DNA of 7,975 nt from Gammaproteobacteria bacterium (GTDB lineage Bacteria; Pseudomonadota; Gammaproteobacteria; Enterobacterales; Alteromonadaceae). The notes beneath the pieces were generated by a model. That model searched no databases. It saw only the letters and a list, made by a program, of their open reading frames with translations, and was not told the origin of the DNA. Both the position numbers and the translations under genes were made by a program. Below, one piece after another: positions 1 to 6,548 of this stretch; within the stretch, counting starts at the first letter, position 1; each line of letters begins with the position of its first letter. The stretch covers positions 1 to 7,975 of the forward strand of contig JAMCRH010000239.1 in assembly GCA_023380515.1 (NCBI GenBank), read 5' to 3'.

Positions 1-462
1 GTACAGAATTTCGCGGGCATGAATTTCGATATCCGAGGCCTGGCCTTGGAAACCGCCCAGTGGCTGGTGAATCATCACCCGCGAATTAGGCAAACAGAAA
101 CGCTTACCTTTGGCGCCACCGGCTAACAAAAATGCGCCCATACTCGCCGCTTGGCCAATACAAATAGTCGACACGTCATTGCGAATAAACTGCATGGTAT
201 CATAAATCGCCATGCCCGCAGTGACCGAACCGCCCGGAGAGTTGATATACAAGAAGATGTCTTTTTCTGGATTCTCAGACTCCAAGAACAACATCTGGGC
301 AACGATCAGGTTTGCCATTTGCTCTTCGACAGGACCACACAAAAAGATGATGCCTTCCTTAAGCAAGCGGGAATAAATATCAAACGAGCGCTCACCCTTT
401 GCTGTTTGCTCAACAACAATGGGTACTAACGCAGCCATTGGATCCGGCAAGTTGTTTCCCAT
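1..462 (-). CDS. clpP: ATP-dependent Clp protease proteolytic subunit ClpP (3' part cut off by window edge)
   Basis: This is the serine peptidase subunit of the cytoplasmic Clp protease, which forms a double-heptamer chamber and degrades substrates unfolded by ClpX or ClpA. The first 154 codons are present and the frame runs off base 1. Translation shows the family hallmarks: INSPGGSV at about 73-80, the nucleophile Ser107 in GQAASMGAF, and the catalytic His132 in MIHQPLGG. The catalytic Asp lies beyond the window. The short N-terminal stretch before VPIVVEQT resembles a ClpP propeptide. The ATG at 462-460 is preceded by a strong GAGGAG ribosome-binding site (478-473, spacing about 10). It lies downstream of tig in the conserved gammaproteobacterial order tig-clpP, where clpX normally follows. 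The call is very secure; only the C-terminus cannot be judged. Confidence 0.97.
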   Translation of the reverse strand, partial: MGNNLPDPMAALVPIVVEQTAKGERSFDIYSRLLKEGIIFLCGPVEEQMANLIVAQMLFLESENPEKDIFLYINSPGGSVTAGMAIYDTMQFIRNDVSTICIGQAASMGAFLLAGGAKGKRFCLPNSRVMIHQPLGGFQGQASDIEIHAREILY

Positions 463-478
463 TAGAACTTCTCTCCTC

Positions 479-514
479 AAATAAAAATGGCTCAGATGAA
501 ACATCTGAGCCATT
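479..514 (-). terminator. Intrinsic terminator or attenuator between tig and clpP
   Basis: A perfect 13-bp inverted repeat (arms 486-498 and 502-514, core ATGGCTCAGATG) closes a 3-base loop. On the minus strand it is followed by a T-rich tract, TTTTTATTT, whose first two T belong to the stem. This is the form of a Rho-independent terminator for tig. The tract ends next to the GAGGAG ribosome-binding site of clpP, so clpP is either expressed by read-through or from a promoter inside the 3' end of tig. Confidence 0.85.
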
Positions 515-544
515 AAACCAATTCTTACAGAATTCAGCAAATGC

Positions 545-1846
545 TTATTTTGCTGGCGGGTTCATCACGTCGTCGAAGCTTACTTGCTTCTCAGTCACTT
601 TTGCTTTCGCCAACACGAAGTCAATTGCTTGATCTTCTAAAACCACGTTGTGGATTTGCTGCATCGCTTCCGCGTTCTGCTTGTAGTAGTTGATCACTTC
701 TTGTGGATCTTCATACGCAGACGCTTGGCTCTCAAGCATTTCGTCAACACGTGCTTGCTCAACTTTCAGCTCGTTGTCTTTGATGACCTGGCCAAGTAAC
801 AAACCAACTTTAACGCGCTCTTCTGCTTGCTCGCTGAACAAGTCAGCTGGCAACTCAGGCATGTTTTGTGCGTTGCCGCCAAAACGTTGCATCGCTTGCT
901 GACGCAGCACTTGAATTTCTTGCTGTTTCAGAGCTGCAGGAACTGGCACGTCGTTGTTTGCTGCTAACAAGCCTTGAATCACTTGTTGCTTCACTTTGCC
1001 TTTTACAGCGTTTTTCAGCTCGCGCTCCATGTTTTTACGCACTTCGCTACGTAACGCGTCGATACCGCCGTCGCCAATGCCGAACTGGCTTGCAAACTCG
1101 TCGTCAAGCTTCGGTAACTCAGGCGCTTCAACTGTTTTGATCACAAGATCAAACTCAGCTGCTTTACCTTTCAGGTTTTCAGCGTGGTACTCTTCCGGGA
1201 AAGTCACTTCGATAGTTTTCTCAGTGCCTGCCTTCAGACCGATCATTGCGTCTTCAAAACCTGGAATCATGCGGCCTTGGCCAAGCTCAAGGGTGAAGTC
1301 TTCTGCTTTACCACCTTCGAATGCTTCACCGTCAACCCGACCTAAGAAATCGAAAGTAACCTTGTCACCTTCTTTCGCGCCACGCTTCACTTCTTTGAAA
1401 GTTGCGTGTTGCTTACGTAGGGTTTCCAGCATGTTGTCAACGTCAGCGTCGGTTACTTCTGCAGCGAATTTTTCAACTTCAACTTTGTCGAGGTCTTTCA
1501 ATTCAACTTCAGGGTACACTTCGACTGTTGCAACGAATTCTAAATCTTTGCCTTCTTCGTCAAACTTTGGCTCGATTTGCGGTGCGCCAGTTGGGTTGAT
1601 TTTTTCTTGAATCAACGCCTCAATGTAATGACGCTGGATTTGCTCCATGACCACGTCTTGACGAATCGCTGGGCCAAAACGCTTAGCCACTAAGCTCACT
1701 GGCACTTTACCAGGGCGGAAGCCGTCCATGCGAACCGTGCGTGCACGTTGCTTGACTTGGTTTTTCACTTCGTTTTCAATTTTATCAGCCGGGATTGTGA
1801 TGGTTAACCGGCGCTCTAAACCTGTTGCTTCTACAGAAACCTGCAT
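545..1846 (-). CDS. tig: Trigger factor, ribosome-associated chaperone and peptidyl-prolyl isomerase
   Basis: Trigger factor binds at the ribosome exit tunnel and shields nascent chains; its central FKBP-like domain isomerises X-Pro bonds. The 433-residue product matches the family's usual length (E. coli 432). Domains in order: an N-terminal ribosome-binding domain (1 to about 112) with the signature GFRPGKVP at 42-49; a PPIase domain (about 155-240) containing DGEAFEGG and [11 protein letters not shown] (189-199); and a helical C-terminal chaperone domain with the conserved segments [10 protein letters not shown] and [10 protein letters not shown], ending in an E. coli-like AKAKVTEK tail. 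The ATG at 1846 has a TGAGGT ribosome-binding site about 9 bases upstream. It is the first gene of the tig-clpP block, and the likely promoter lies far upstream (about 2070-2098). Nothing is truncated. Confidence 0.98.
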   Translation of the reverse strand: MQVSVEATGLERRLTITIPADKIENEVKNQVKQRARTVRMDGFRPGKVPVSLVAKRFGPAIRQDVVMEQIQRHYIEALIQEKINPTGAPQIEPKFDEEGKDLEFVATVEVYPEVELKDLDKVEVEKFAAEVTDADVDNMLETLRKQHATFKEVKRGAKEGDKVTFDFLGRVDGEAFEGGKAEDFTLELGQGRMIPGFEDAMIGLKAGTEKTIEVTFPEEYHAENLKGKAAEFDLVIKTVEAPELPKLDDEFASQFGIGDGGIDALRSEVRKNMERELKNAVKGKVKQQVIQGLLAANNDVPVPAALKQQEIQVLRQQAMQRFGGNAQNMPELPADLFSEQAEERVKVGLLLGQVIKDNELKVEQARVDEMLESQASAYEDPQEVINYYKQNAEAMQQIHNVVLEDQAIDFVLAKAKVTEKQVSFDDVMNPPAK

Positions 1847-2307
1847 TGCTTTGTTACCTCAGCATCACTTAAACGTGCGTTTCGTATTACTGTAGCCGAT
1901 TGTGCCAACCCCAACATGCGCCAAATATGTGGTGCACACTGCGTTGCAAATCAAAACCAACTACTCCAAATCTGGCGGCGGTTCCTAGCCTTTGCTACCG
2001 GCTACAAGCCCCGCTCGCGCTCTCTTTATACCACCAACTGAAGCGTTAATGGTGAAAAAATGACGCGACATTATAACGACCAAGCTGCTGCGAGTCGAGT
2101 CAACAAGGGTAATTTCTCACTCAGGCTCGTCATATTTTTTAACAAAGCCATGCTCCTGCGCAGAAAAAATTCGGCCTGACTCGTCCCAACTCATCGGAGC
2201 AATTGAGTGGTATTCCCCATTGACAATAGCGCGTGAAATACGCAAACCTAGGCGCTAACCGAGCTGAAAACAGCAAAGAATAACAACAATAAACCGCCGG
2301 ACTAGAA
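1847..2307. other. Divergent intergenic region between tig and the GAF/GGDEF-like gene
   Basis: This 461-base stretch has no convincing gene. Short open frames crossing it show no recognisable family and lack ribosome-binding sites. On the minus strand it carries a good promoter (2070-2098) and then a GC-rich segment (about 1970-2020) that can form small hairpins, for example TAGC-AAAG-GCTA. Close to tig is a 12-base near-palindrome AAACGTGCGTTT (1871-1882). On the plus strand there is a TTGACA hexamer at 2220-2225, but no matching -10 at normal spacing, so the promoter of the downstream gene is not identified. No tRNA fold was found. Confidence 0.7.
2070..2098 (-). promoter_or_regulatory. 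Candidate sigma70 promoter for tig
   Basis: On the minus strand the hexamer TCGACT (2098-2093, 4 of 6 to consensus) is followed after exactly 17 bases by a perfect TATAAT (2075-2070). A start site near 2063 would leave a leader of about 215 bases before the tig ATG. Assignment to tig is inferred from orientation and from the absence of any other minus-strand gene in between. Confidence 0.55.
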
Positions 2308-3837
2308 ATGAAACAGCCGTTGACAACGCAAGTTAGCACAACGCAAATCATGGACGCCTTACCCGTGGCCACCATTTGCATTTGCCACGATAATCTGAGC
2401 GAAATCAGTGACGTGGGGCAAAAGAAAGGTGCCCTACAAAAAGCCGAAGTGACCGTCAACGAGACTGCACTGACGTTGTGTCAACTCGACCCATTGAGTG
2501 AACTTGCCACCCAAATTGCCGATTTAAAATTTAGTATCGAAGAGCCCTTGCAGCATCAAGTTGCCGCAAGTGACATGGAATCGCCGATTATTTCAGCACT
2601 CAGCGAGCCACAAACCGACCGTCGCGACCTGTTACTTGGACACGTGCCCGTGCAACTGAGCAGTGTCCAGCTTAGTAGCAATGCAGAAAAAATCGTTACA
2701 TTAGTGACCTTGCAGCTTCGTGATCACCGCCTATTTATTTACCGCAACACCCAACTGGACACGTATTCCACAGAGTTATCGATTAAAGAACTCATTAACT
2801 TTGAGAAGCTGGTGAGTCAACTCACCTCTGAGTTACAGCCAGAACAAGAAGATCTCGACGATCGGATTGAAAGTGCACTGGCGGCTATTGGTGAGTTTAC
2901 CCAAGTCGACCGCTCCTATGTATTCCTGTTCGACTTCGACCATACCCACATGAGCAACACCCACGAATGGGTTAATCATGGGATTACCTCACATATTGAC
3001 GAGCTTCAAGACATCCAACAGGAACATTTGCCTTGGTTTTTCGAACAAATGCTTAGCGTGGGTAAAGTGGAACTCACTGACACTGCAGCACTCGGTGACG
3101 AAGCAAAGCATGAGCGCGATGAGTTTTTAAAAGAAGATATCCAATCGATACTCTGTGTCGGTATGTATGCAAATAAGCGCCTCATCGGCTTTCTTGGTTT
3201 TGATATGGTTGCCCGCCAACGTCGATGGTCACAAATCGACGTCCGCCGCATTCGCATTGTCGCAGACCTCATTGCTACAGCGATTCATTCGTCACGCCTG
3301 CAGCAGTCTTTGGCTTTATCCCAAAAACAACTCCTAGCAACCAATAGCGCCTTACGCGAACTAGCATTACAAGACGGACTGACTGGCTTACCGACCTTAC
3401 CCAAGCTCAAACTGCGCATTAACGAAGAAATTGCCCGCGCTCGCCGTCAGTCTTATGGACTGTCGATGTGTGTGTTCACCCTCGACAGTTGGCAAAACAT
3501 TCAAAAGGACCTCTCCGAGGAACATTGGAACTGTTTAATTCAAGACATTGCGGCACGGGTTGGCTCGTGTTTTCGTCGTCATGGTGAAATTCTTGCGCGC
3601 TTTGATAGTGCTTCATTTGCGGTCATTCTGCCCCACGCCGACATCGACATAGCCCGCGAACGGGCATTGAAGGTACTTGGCCATGTCGCCACCCTACACA
3701 CTCTCGAGCATACACCGATTACCGTGAGTGCCGGCATCGTCCAATGGCAAACCGACATGGACGCGGAAGACTTACTCATGCAAGCGCAGAACAATGCTTG
3801 CGAGGCTCACCTCCAAGGTGGCGATCAGGTTCTATAA
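2308..3837 (+). CDS. GAF-domain regulator with a degenerate, probably non-catalytic GGDEF domain
   Basis: The product has 509 residues, no signal peptide and no membrane segment, so it is probably cytoplasmic. Residues 1 to about 150 begin with MDALPVATICI and may be a divergent PAS-like sensor (inference). A GAF domain spans about 165-327, with the typical MSNTHEW (215-221), IDELQDI and GFLGFD (294-299) elements. A helical linker (about 326-355) leads to a GGDEF-like domain (350-509), recognised by DGLTGLP (356-362) and ITVSAGI (471-477). The GGDEF pentad is replaced by DSASF (433-437) after R431-F432, the DxD metal site reads T391-L-D393, and the N..GH..GD substrate motif is missing. Diguanylate cyclase activity is therefore unlikely. 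An RxxE (424-427) sits where the inhibitory RxxD c-di-GMP site would be. The ATG has only a weak ribosome-binding site (GGA at 2299-2301). The reading frame is intact, so this is not a recent pseudogene. Confidence 0.88.
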   Translation: MKQPLTTQVSTTQIMDALPVATICICHDNLSEISDVGQKKGALQKAEVTVNETALTLCQLDPLSELATQIADLKFSIEEPLQHQVAASDMESPIISALSEPQTDRRDLLLGHVPVQLSSVQLSSNAEKIVTLVTLQLRDHRLFIYRNTQLDTYSTELSIKELINFEKLVSQLTSELQPEQEDLDDRIESALAAIGEFTQVDRSYVFLFDFDHTHMSNTHEWVNHGITSHIDELQDIQQEHLPWFFEQMLSVGKVELTDTAALGDEAKHERDEFLKEDIQSILCVGMYANKRLIGFLGFDMVARQRRWSQIDVRRIRIVADLIATAIHSSRLQQSLALSQKQLLATNSALRELALQDGLTGLPTLPKLKLRINEEIARARRQSYGLSMCVFTLDSWQNIQKDLSEEHWNCLIQDIAARVGSCFRRHGEILARFDSASFAVILPHADIDIARERALKVLGHVATLHTLEHTPITVSAGIVQWQTDMDAEDLLMQAQNNACEAHLQGGDQVL

Positions 3838-3847
3838 AAACAGCGGA

Positions 3848-3870
3848 AGGAAGGCGCTACCTTGCTTTTT
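3848..3870 (+). terminator. Weak candidate terminator after the GGDEF-like gene
   Basis: The arms AGGAAGG (3848-3854) and CCTTGCT (3860-3866) pair around a 5-base loop with one G-G mismatch, and five T follow (3866-3870). The stem is short and imperfect, so termination may be partial and the lipoprotein gene 83 bases downstream of the stop may be co-transcribed. Confidence 0.35.
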
Positions 3871-3920
3871 CTAAGAAGCCGTGAGAATCTGCAAACGACG
3901 TAAAAAATGGCGAGGTAGTC

Positions 3921-4652
3921 ATGCAATTATCGAAAGTCTTACCGAATAAATTGTTCGCTGTAGCAGCCATTATCGGCATGGGTTCCTTGCTCAGTGCCTG
4001 CAGCAGCCAGCCAGTGGTCTATCACCAAGACAACCTAAGGGTCGAAGGCAACCAGCTCATTCTCGACGGCATAATCAGTGAAGCAACACCACCGCGATTT
4101 CAGCAACTCGTCGAGGAGAACCCAAATTTACAAGCCTTTGTCGTCAATAGCGAAAGTGGTGATCCGCTCTCTGTCATTCAGCTCGGTTATCTCTTGCATC
4201 GCAGCGAGCTACCCTTAATTGTTGACGGCCAGTGCCTTGGTCAATGTGCTAACTACCTGTTTACTGCAGCGAAACACCGCACAGTCACTGCGGCATCTGT
4301 TGTCGCATGGCGTGGTGGTGCCATGTCACATAGCCGAGTGTTACCTTGGCGTACGTATATGTTGCCGGGCACCCGCGATTTTCTTACTCGCTATTCAGAC
4401 ACCTATTTACGTCGCGAAGAGCGCTTCTTTGAGCGCATTAATGTGAGCCAAGACATTACCGTCTTAGGCTTTGATGAGCGCTTAGGTTGTGACGTTGAAA
4501 ACATGGAAGGGTTTTACTATTCGTCTGCCGGTCTCTTAGCCCTGGGGCTTGGCTCAACGACATTCGAACAAGACAGCGACCAGTTCGCTCACTATCCTGA
4601 CAGCTACTGCAAAGTGAATTTAAGTAATTACTTTAACTTTGTGCCTCAGTAA
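3921..4652 (+). CDS. Outer-membrane-type lipoprotein with a ClpP/crotonase-like (COG3904-like) fold, catalytic residues apparently lost
   Basis: The 243-residue product starts with a lipoprotein signal: basic N-terminus, hydrophobic core and lipobox L24-S-A-C27. Ser28 at +2 favours outer-membrane sorting. After cleavage, residues 38-135 read like the periplasmic ClpP-like family: an ILDGIISEATPPRFQQLV strand-helix, then NSESGD (76-81) where homologues have a (D/N)SxGG motif, then IQLGYLL, then C105-L-G-Q-C109-ANYLF, then VVAWRGG (127-133). Family members usually have Ser inside the C-x-S-x-C loop and a His near the W-x-G. Here those positions appear as Gly107/Gln108 and Arg131, so proteolysis is doubtful. 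Cys105, Cys109, Cys190 and Cys230 could form disulfides. The ATG has GAGGT 4 bases upstream (3912-3916). The gene overlaps yigZ tail to tail by 20 bases. The family assignment comes from motif memory, and the substrate or partner is unknown. Confidence 0.8.
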   Translation: MQLSKVLPNKLFAVAAIIGMGSLLSACSSQPVVYHQDNLRVEGNQLILDGIISEATPPRFQQLVEENPNLQAFVVNSESGDPLSVIQLGYLLHRSELPLIVDGQCLGQCANYLFTAAKHRTVTAASVVAWRGGAMSHSRVLPWRTYMLPGTRDFLTRYSDTYLRREERFFERINVSQDITVLGFDERLGCDVENMEGFYYSSAGLLALGLGSTTFEQDSDQFAHYPDSYCKVNLSNYFNFVPQ

Positions 4653-5235
4653 GCACCTGCAAACGTGCGCCCGCTGCAGCAGCAAACTGTTGCAGCGTGG
4701 TTAACGCAGTATCGGGAAATGACACCGTCAGCTCCACCTCATGATTATAATCCGCACTAATAACCTGCCCTTCAGCAAGCTCAAGTTGATGGCGGATAGC
4801 CTGTTCGGTAGCAAAATCACAGTGAATTTGAGCTTGAGTTTGTGGTGTTTGCACCTCGAGCGTCAACGCCGACACCACCAGCTCTGCAGTTTGCGAGTAA
4901 GCGCGTACTAAGCCGCCAGCTCCTAGTTTTACGCCACCAAAATAACGCGTCACCACCACTAATATGTCGCCGATGCCTTTATGTTGCAGCACATTCAAAA
5001 TCGGTTTGCCGGCGGTACCGCTAGGTTCACCGTCATCGTTCATCGCTGCACTGACCGCATTACCAAGTACATACGCCCAACAATGATGCCGCGCGTCAGG
5101 ATACTTCGCTTTTACCGCAGCCACTTGTGCTAGCGCCTCTTCGCGGCTGCTCACGCGAGTAGCAAAGCCAATGAATCGGCTTTTCTTAATTTCCAGTTCG
5201 CGTTCGCAGCTATCTTTCGGTACCGGGTAACTCAT
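4633..5235 (-). CDS. yigZ: YigZ/IMPACT family protein
   Basis: The product has 200 residues, the normal length for bacterial YigZ. The N-terminal UPF0029/IMPACT domain (about 1-128) contains KKSRFIG (17-23), HHCWAY (50-55), DDGEPSGTAGKP (67-78) and the family signature from GDILVVVTRYFGG through KLGAGGLVRAY (89-113). A smaller C-terminal DUF1949-type ferredoxin-like domain covers about 138-195. The biochemical role in bacteria is not settled; the eukaryotic relative IMPACT regulates Gcn2. The ATG at 5235-5233 lies two bases after the TAA of the upstream PLP-enzyme gene, and no clear ribosome-binding site precedes it. Translation therefore probably depends on re-initiation by ribosomes finishing that gene. 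Its 3' end overlaps the convergent lipoprotein gene by 20 bases. Confidence 0.95.
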   Translation of the reverse strand: MSYPVPKDSCERELEIKKSRFIGFATRVSSREEALAQVAAVKAKYPDARHHCWAYVLGNAVSAAMNDDGEPSGTAGKPILNVLQHKGIGDILVVVTRYFGGVKLGAGGLVRAYSQTAELVVSALTLEVQTPQTQAQIHCDFATEQAIRHQLELAEGQVISADYNHEVELTVSFPDTALTTLQQFAAAAGARLQVLTEAQS

Positions 5236-5237
5236 GC

Positions 5238-6413
5238 TTAGTTGTGGGCAGCTTGAATTGCTTGAACAAGGTCAGCTAATAGCTCTTGTGCGTCTTCAAT
5301 ACCGACCGACAAGCGCAACAAATCATTCGGTACCGGTGTGTCTTCGCCTTCAATACTGGCACGGTGTTCAATCAAACTTTCGACGCCACCGAGTGAGGTT
5401 GCGCGCTTCCATAACTGGGTGCGTGCGGCAATATCAATTGCTGCTTTGGCGCCACCGCGAACACGAATCGACAACATGCCACCAAAGCCACCTTCCATTT
5501 GCTTTACAGCTGTCGCATGGTCAGCAAAGGACGGTAAGCCCGGATAAAGAACTTCAACCACATGGTCAGTTTGTTGCAGCTGTTCGGCAAGGAACATGGC
5601 CGACTCGCAGCTCGTGCGCACGCGTAACACTAACGTACGCATACCACGCAACAACTGCGCGCTGTCTTGTGGGCTTAACACTGCCCCACCTTGGCGCCGT
5701 ACTTTGCGAATACGCAACCAAAATTCGTCGTCCTTGTCAGCGCAAATCAAAGCGCCAGCAATCACGTCAGAATGACCATTTAAATATTTCGTTGCCGAAT
5801 GCATAACAATATCGGCACCCAGCTCTAACGGCCGACTCAGCACGGGAGTGGCCACCGTCGAGTCAACTGCGACGCGAATAGGGTGTGCCTGCGACTGCTT
5901 CTGCGCCTCATCAACAGCCGCACGAATATCAGCAATATGCCACATCGGGTTTGCTGGTGTTTCTAGCCAGATTAACTTCGTTTTCGCCGGTTGAATGGCG
6001 GCTGCTATCGCATCAATGTCCGAGGTGTTAACAAAATCGATACCGACACCCCAAGTTTTTGAAAAATCAATCAACCAGTTGCGCAATGCCCAATACATAA
6101 CTTTTGGCGCGATCACGTGGTCACCTGGGCGCAGCGCTTGAAACACACTAACCGCAGCAGCCATACCAGAACCAAACAACATGGCGTCGGCGCCCGACTC
6201 AATATCCGCCAGCACACCTTCAACCACTCGATAGGTCGGGTTATCGTCACGGGAGTAAATCAAGCCCGACCGATAATGGTTATCGGCGTCACGTAAATAG
6301 GTTGTCGACGGATAAATCGGTGGCACCAGCCCTTTCGTTTGCTCGTCGATAAAACCGAGCGCCTGCGCCACACGAGTTTGAATCGACAGGCCTGCCTGTT
6401 TGTGCTGAGTCAT
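5238..6413 (-). CDS. Cys/Met metabolism PLP-dependent enzyme (cystathionine gamma-synthase/lyase-like)
   Basis: This is a fold-type I PLP enzyme of the trans-sulfuration family, acting on homoserine esters, cystathionine or related thiols. Numbering from the chosen ATG gives 391 residues. Visible motifs are YSRDDNPT (53-60, phosphate contacts from the neighbouring subunit), GSGMAA (81-86), VDSTVATP with Asp184 for the pyridine nitrogen, HSATKYLNGHSD with the Schiff-base Lys209, SLGGVESLIEH (about 340-350), and RLSVGIED with the carboxylate-binding Arg367. The usual YGGTYR segment reads MYWALRNW here, a variant that may shift substrate preference, so synthase, lyase or sulfhydrylase cannot be chosen. 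The frame extends to a TTG at 6455, but the ATG at 6413 gives the normal family N-terminus and has GGA 9 bases upstream. It is tightly coupled to yigZ. Confidence 0.93.
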   Translation of the reverse strand: MTQHKQAGLSIQTRVAQALGFIDEQTKGLVPPIYPSTTYLRDADNHYRSGLIYSRDDNPTYRVVEGVLADIESGADAMLFGSGMAAAVSVFQALRPGDHVIAPKVMYWALRNWLIDFSKTWGVGIDFVNTSDIDAIAAAIQPAKTKLIWLETPANPMWHIADIRAAVDEAQKQSQAHPIRVAVDSTVATPVLSRPLELGADIVMHSATKYLNGHSDVIAGALICADKDDEFWLRIRKVRRQGGAVLSPQDSAQLLRGMRTLVLRVRTSCESAMFLAEQLQQTDHVVEVLYPGLPSFADHATAVKQMEGGFGGMLSIRVRGGAKAAIDIAARTQLWKRATSLGGVESLIEHRASIEGEDTPVPNDLLRLSVGIEDAQELLADLVQAIQAAHN

Positions 6414-6503
6414 GTACAAAGTTCCAATCGCAATGCTTGAATCACAATACTCCAATCAAGTCTGGAGTTCGGAGGGCTTATTTTCAGAGGCCTTCTGTTT
6501 TCA

Positions 6504-6527
6504 GATACCTTATGTCATTAAGGTATC
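6504..6527. repeat. 9-bp palindrome upstream of the PLP-enzyme gene
   Basis: GATACCTTA (6504-6512) and TAAGGTATC (6519-6527) are exact reverse complements around a 6-base spacer. No T tract follows on either strand, so it does not look like a standard terminator. Its place just after the QEGLA gene stop and about 90 bases before the PLP-enzyme start would suit an operator or an mRNA 3' hairpin. Confidence 0.7.
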
Positions 6528-6548
6528 AGGTGTCATCAAGGTATCAGG
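6513..6548. repeat. Tandem duplication of an 18-bp unit
   Basis: TGTCATTAAGGTATCAGG (6513-6530) is followed directly by TGTCATCAAGGTATCAGG (6531-6548), with one difference in 18. The second copy contains the last codons and stop of the QEGLA gene, read as CCC CTG ATA CCT TGA on the minus strand. The first copy supplies one arm of the palindrome at 6504-6527. Confidence 0.85.

Noticed and set aside
996..1610. 204-codon open frame on the plus strand inside tig
   Set aside because: It is antisense to a full-length trigger factor, is Ser-rich in a shadow-like way and has no recognisable family.
1897..1915. TTGGCAC on the minus strand as a sigma54 -24 element
   Set aside because: The required TTGC at the -12 position is absent; the sequence there reads GCTA.
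2220..2248. TTGACA at 2220-2225 as the promoter of the GAF/GGDEF-like gene
   Set aside because: No -10-like hexamer lies 15-19 bases downstream, so the perfect -35 alone is not enough.
2139..2459. 106-codon minus-strand open frame across the intergenic region
   Set aside because: It runs antisense into the GAF/GGDEF-like gene, has a Cys-rich unfamiliar product and no ribosome-binding site that I can see.
5234..5806. 190-codon open frame on the plus strand opposite the PLP enzyme
   Set aside because: The reverse strand encodes a conserved enzyme with all its motifs; the antisense product has no domain and odd composition.
6414..6455. TTG-initiated extension of the PLP enzyme by 14 residues
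   Set aside because: The added residues are not part of the family, and the ATG at 6413 has acceptable spacing to a GGA.
6414..6535. MetJ box or SAM riboswitch upstream of the PLP enzyme
   Set aside because: No AGACGTCT-like tandem sites are present, and the region is too short and unstructured for a SAM riboswitch.
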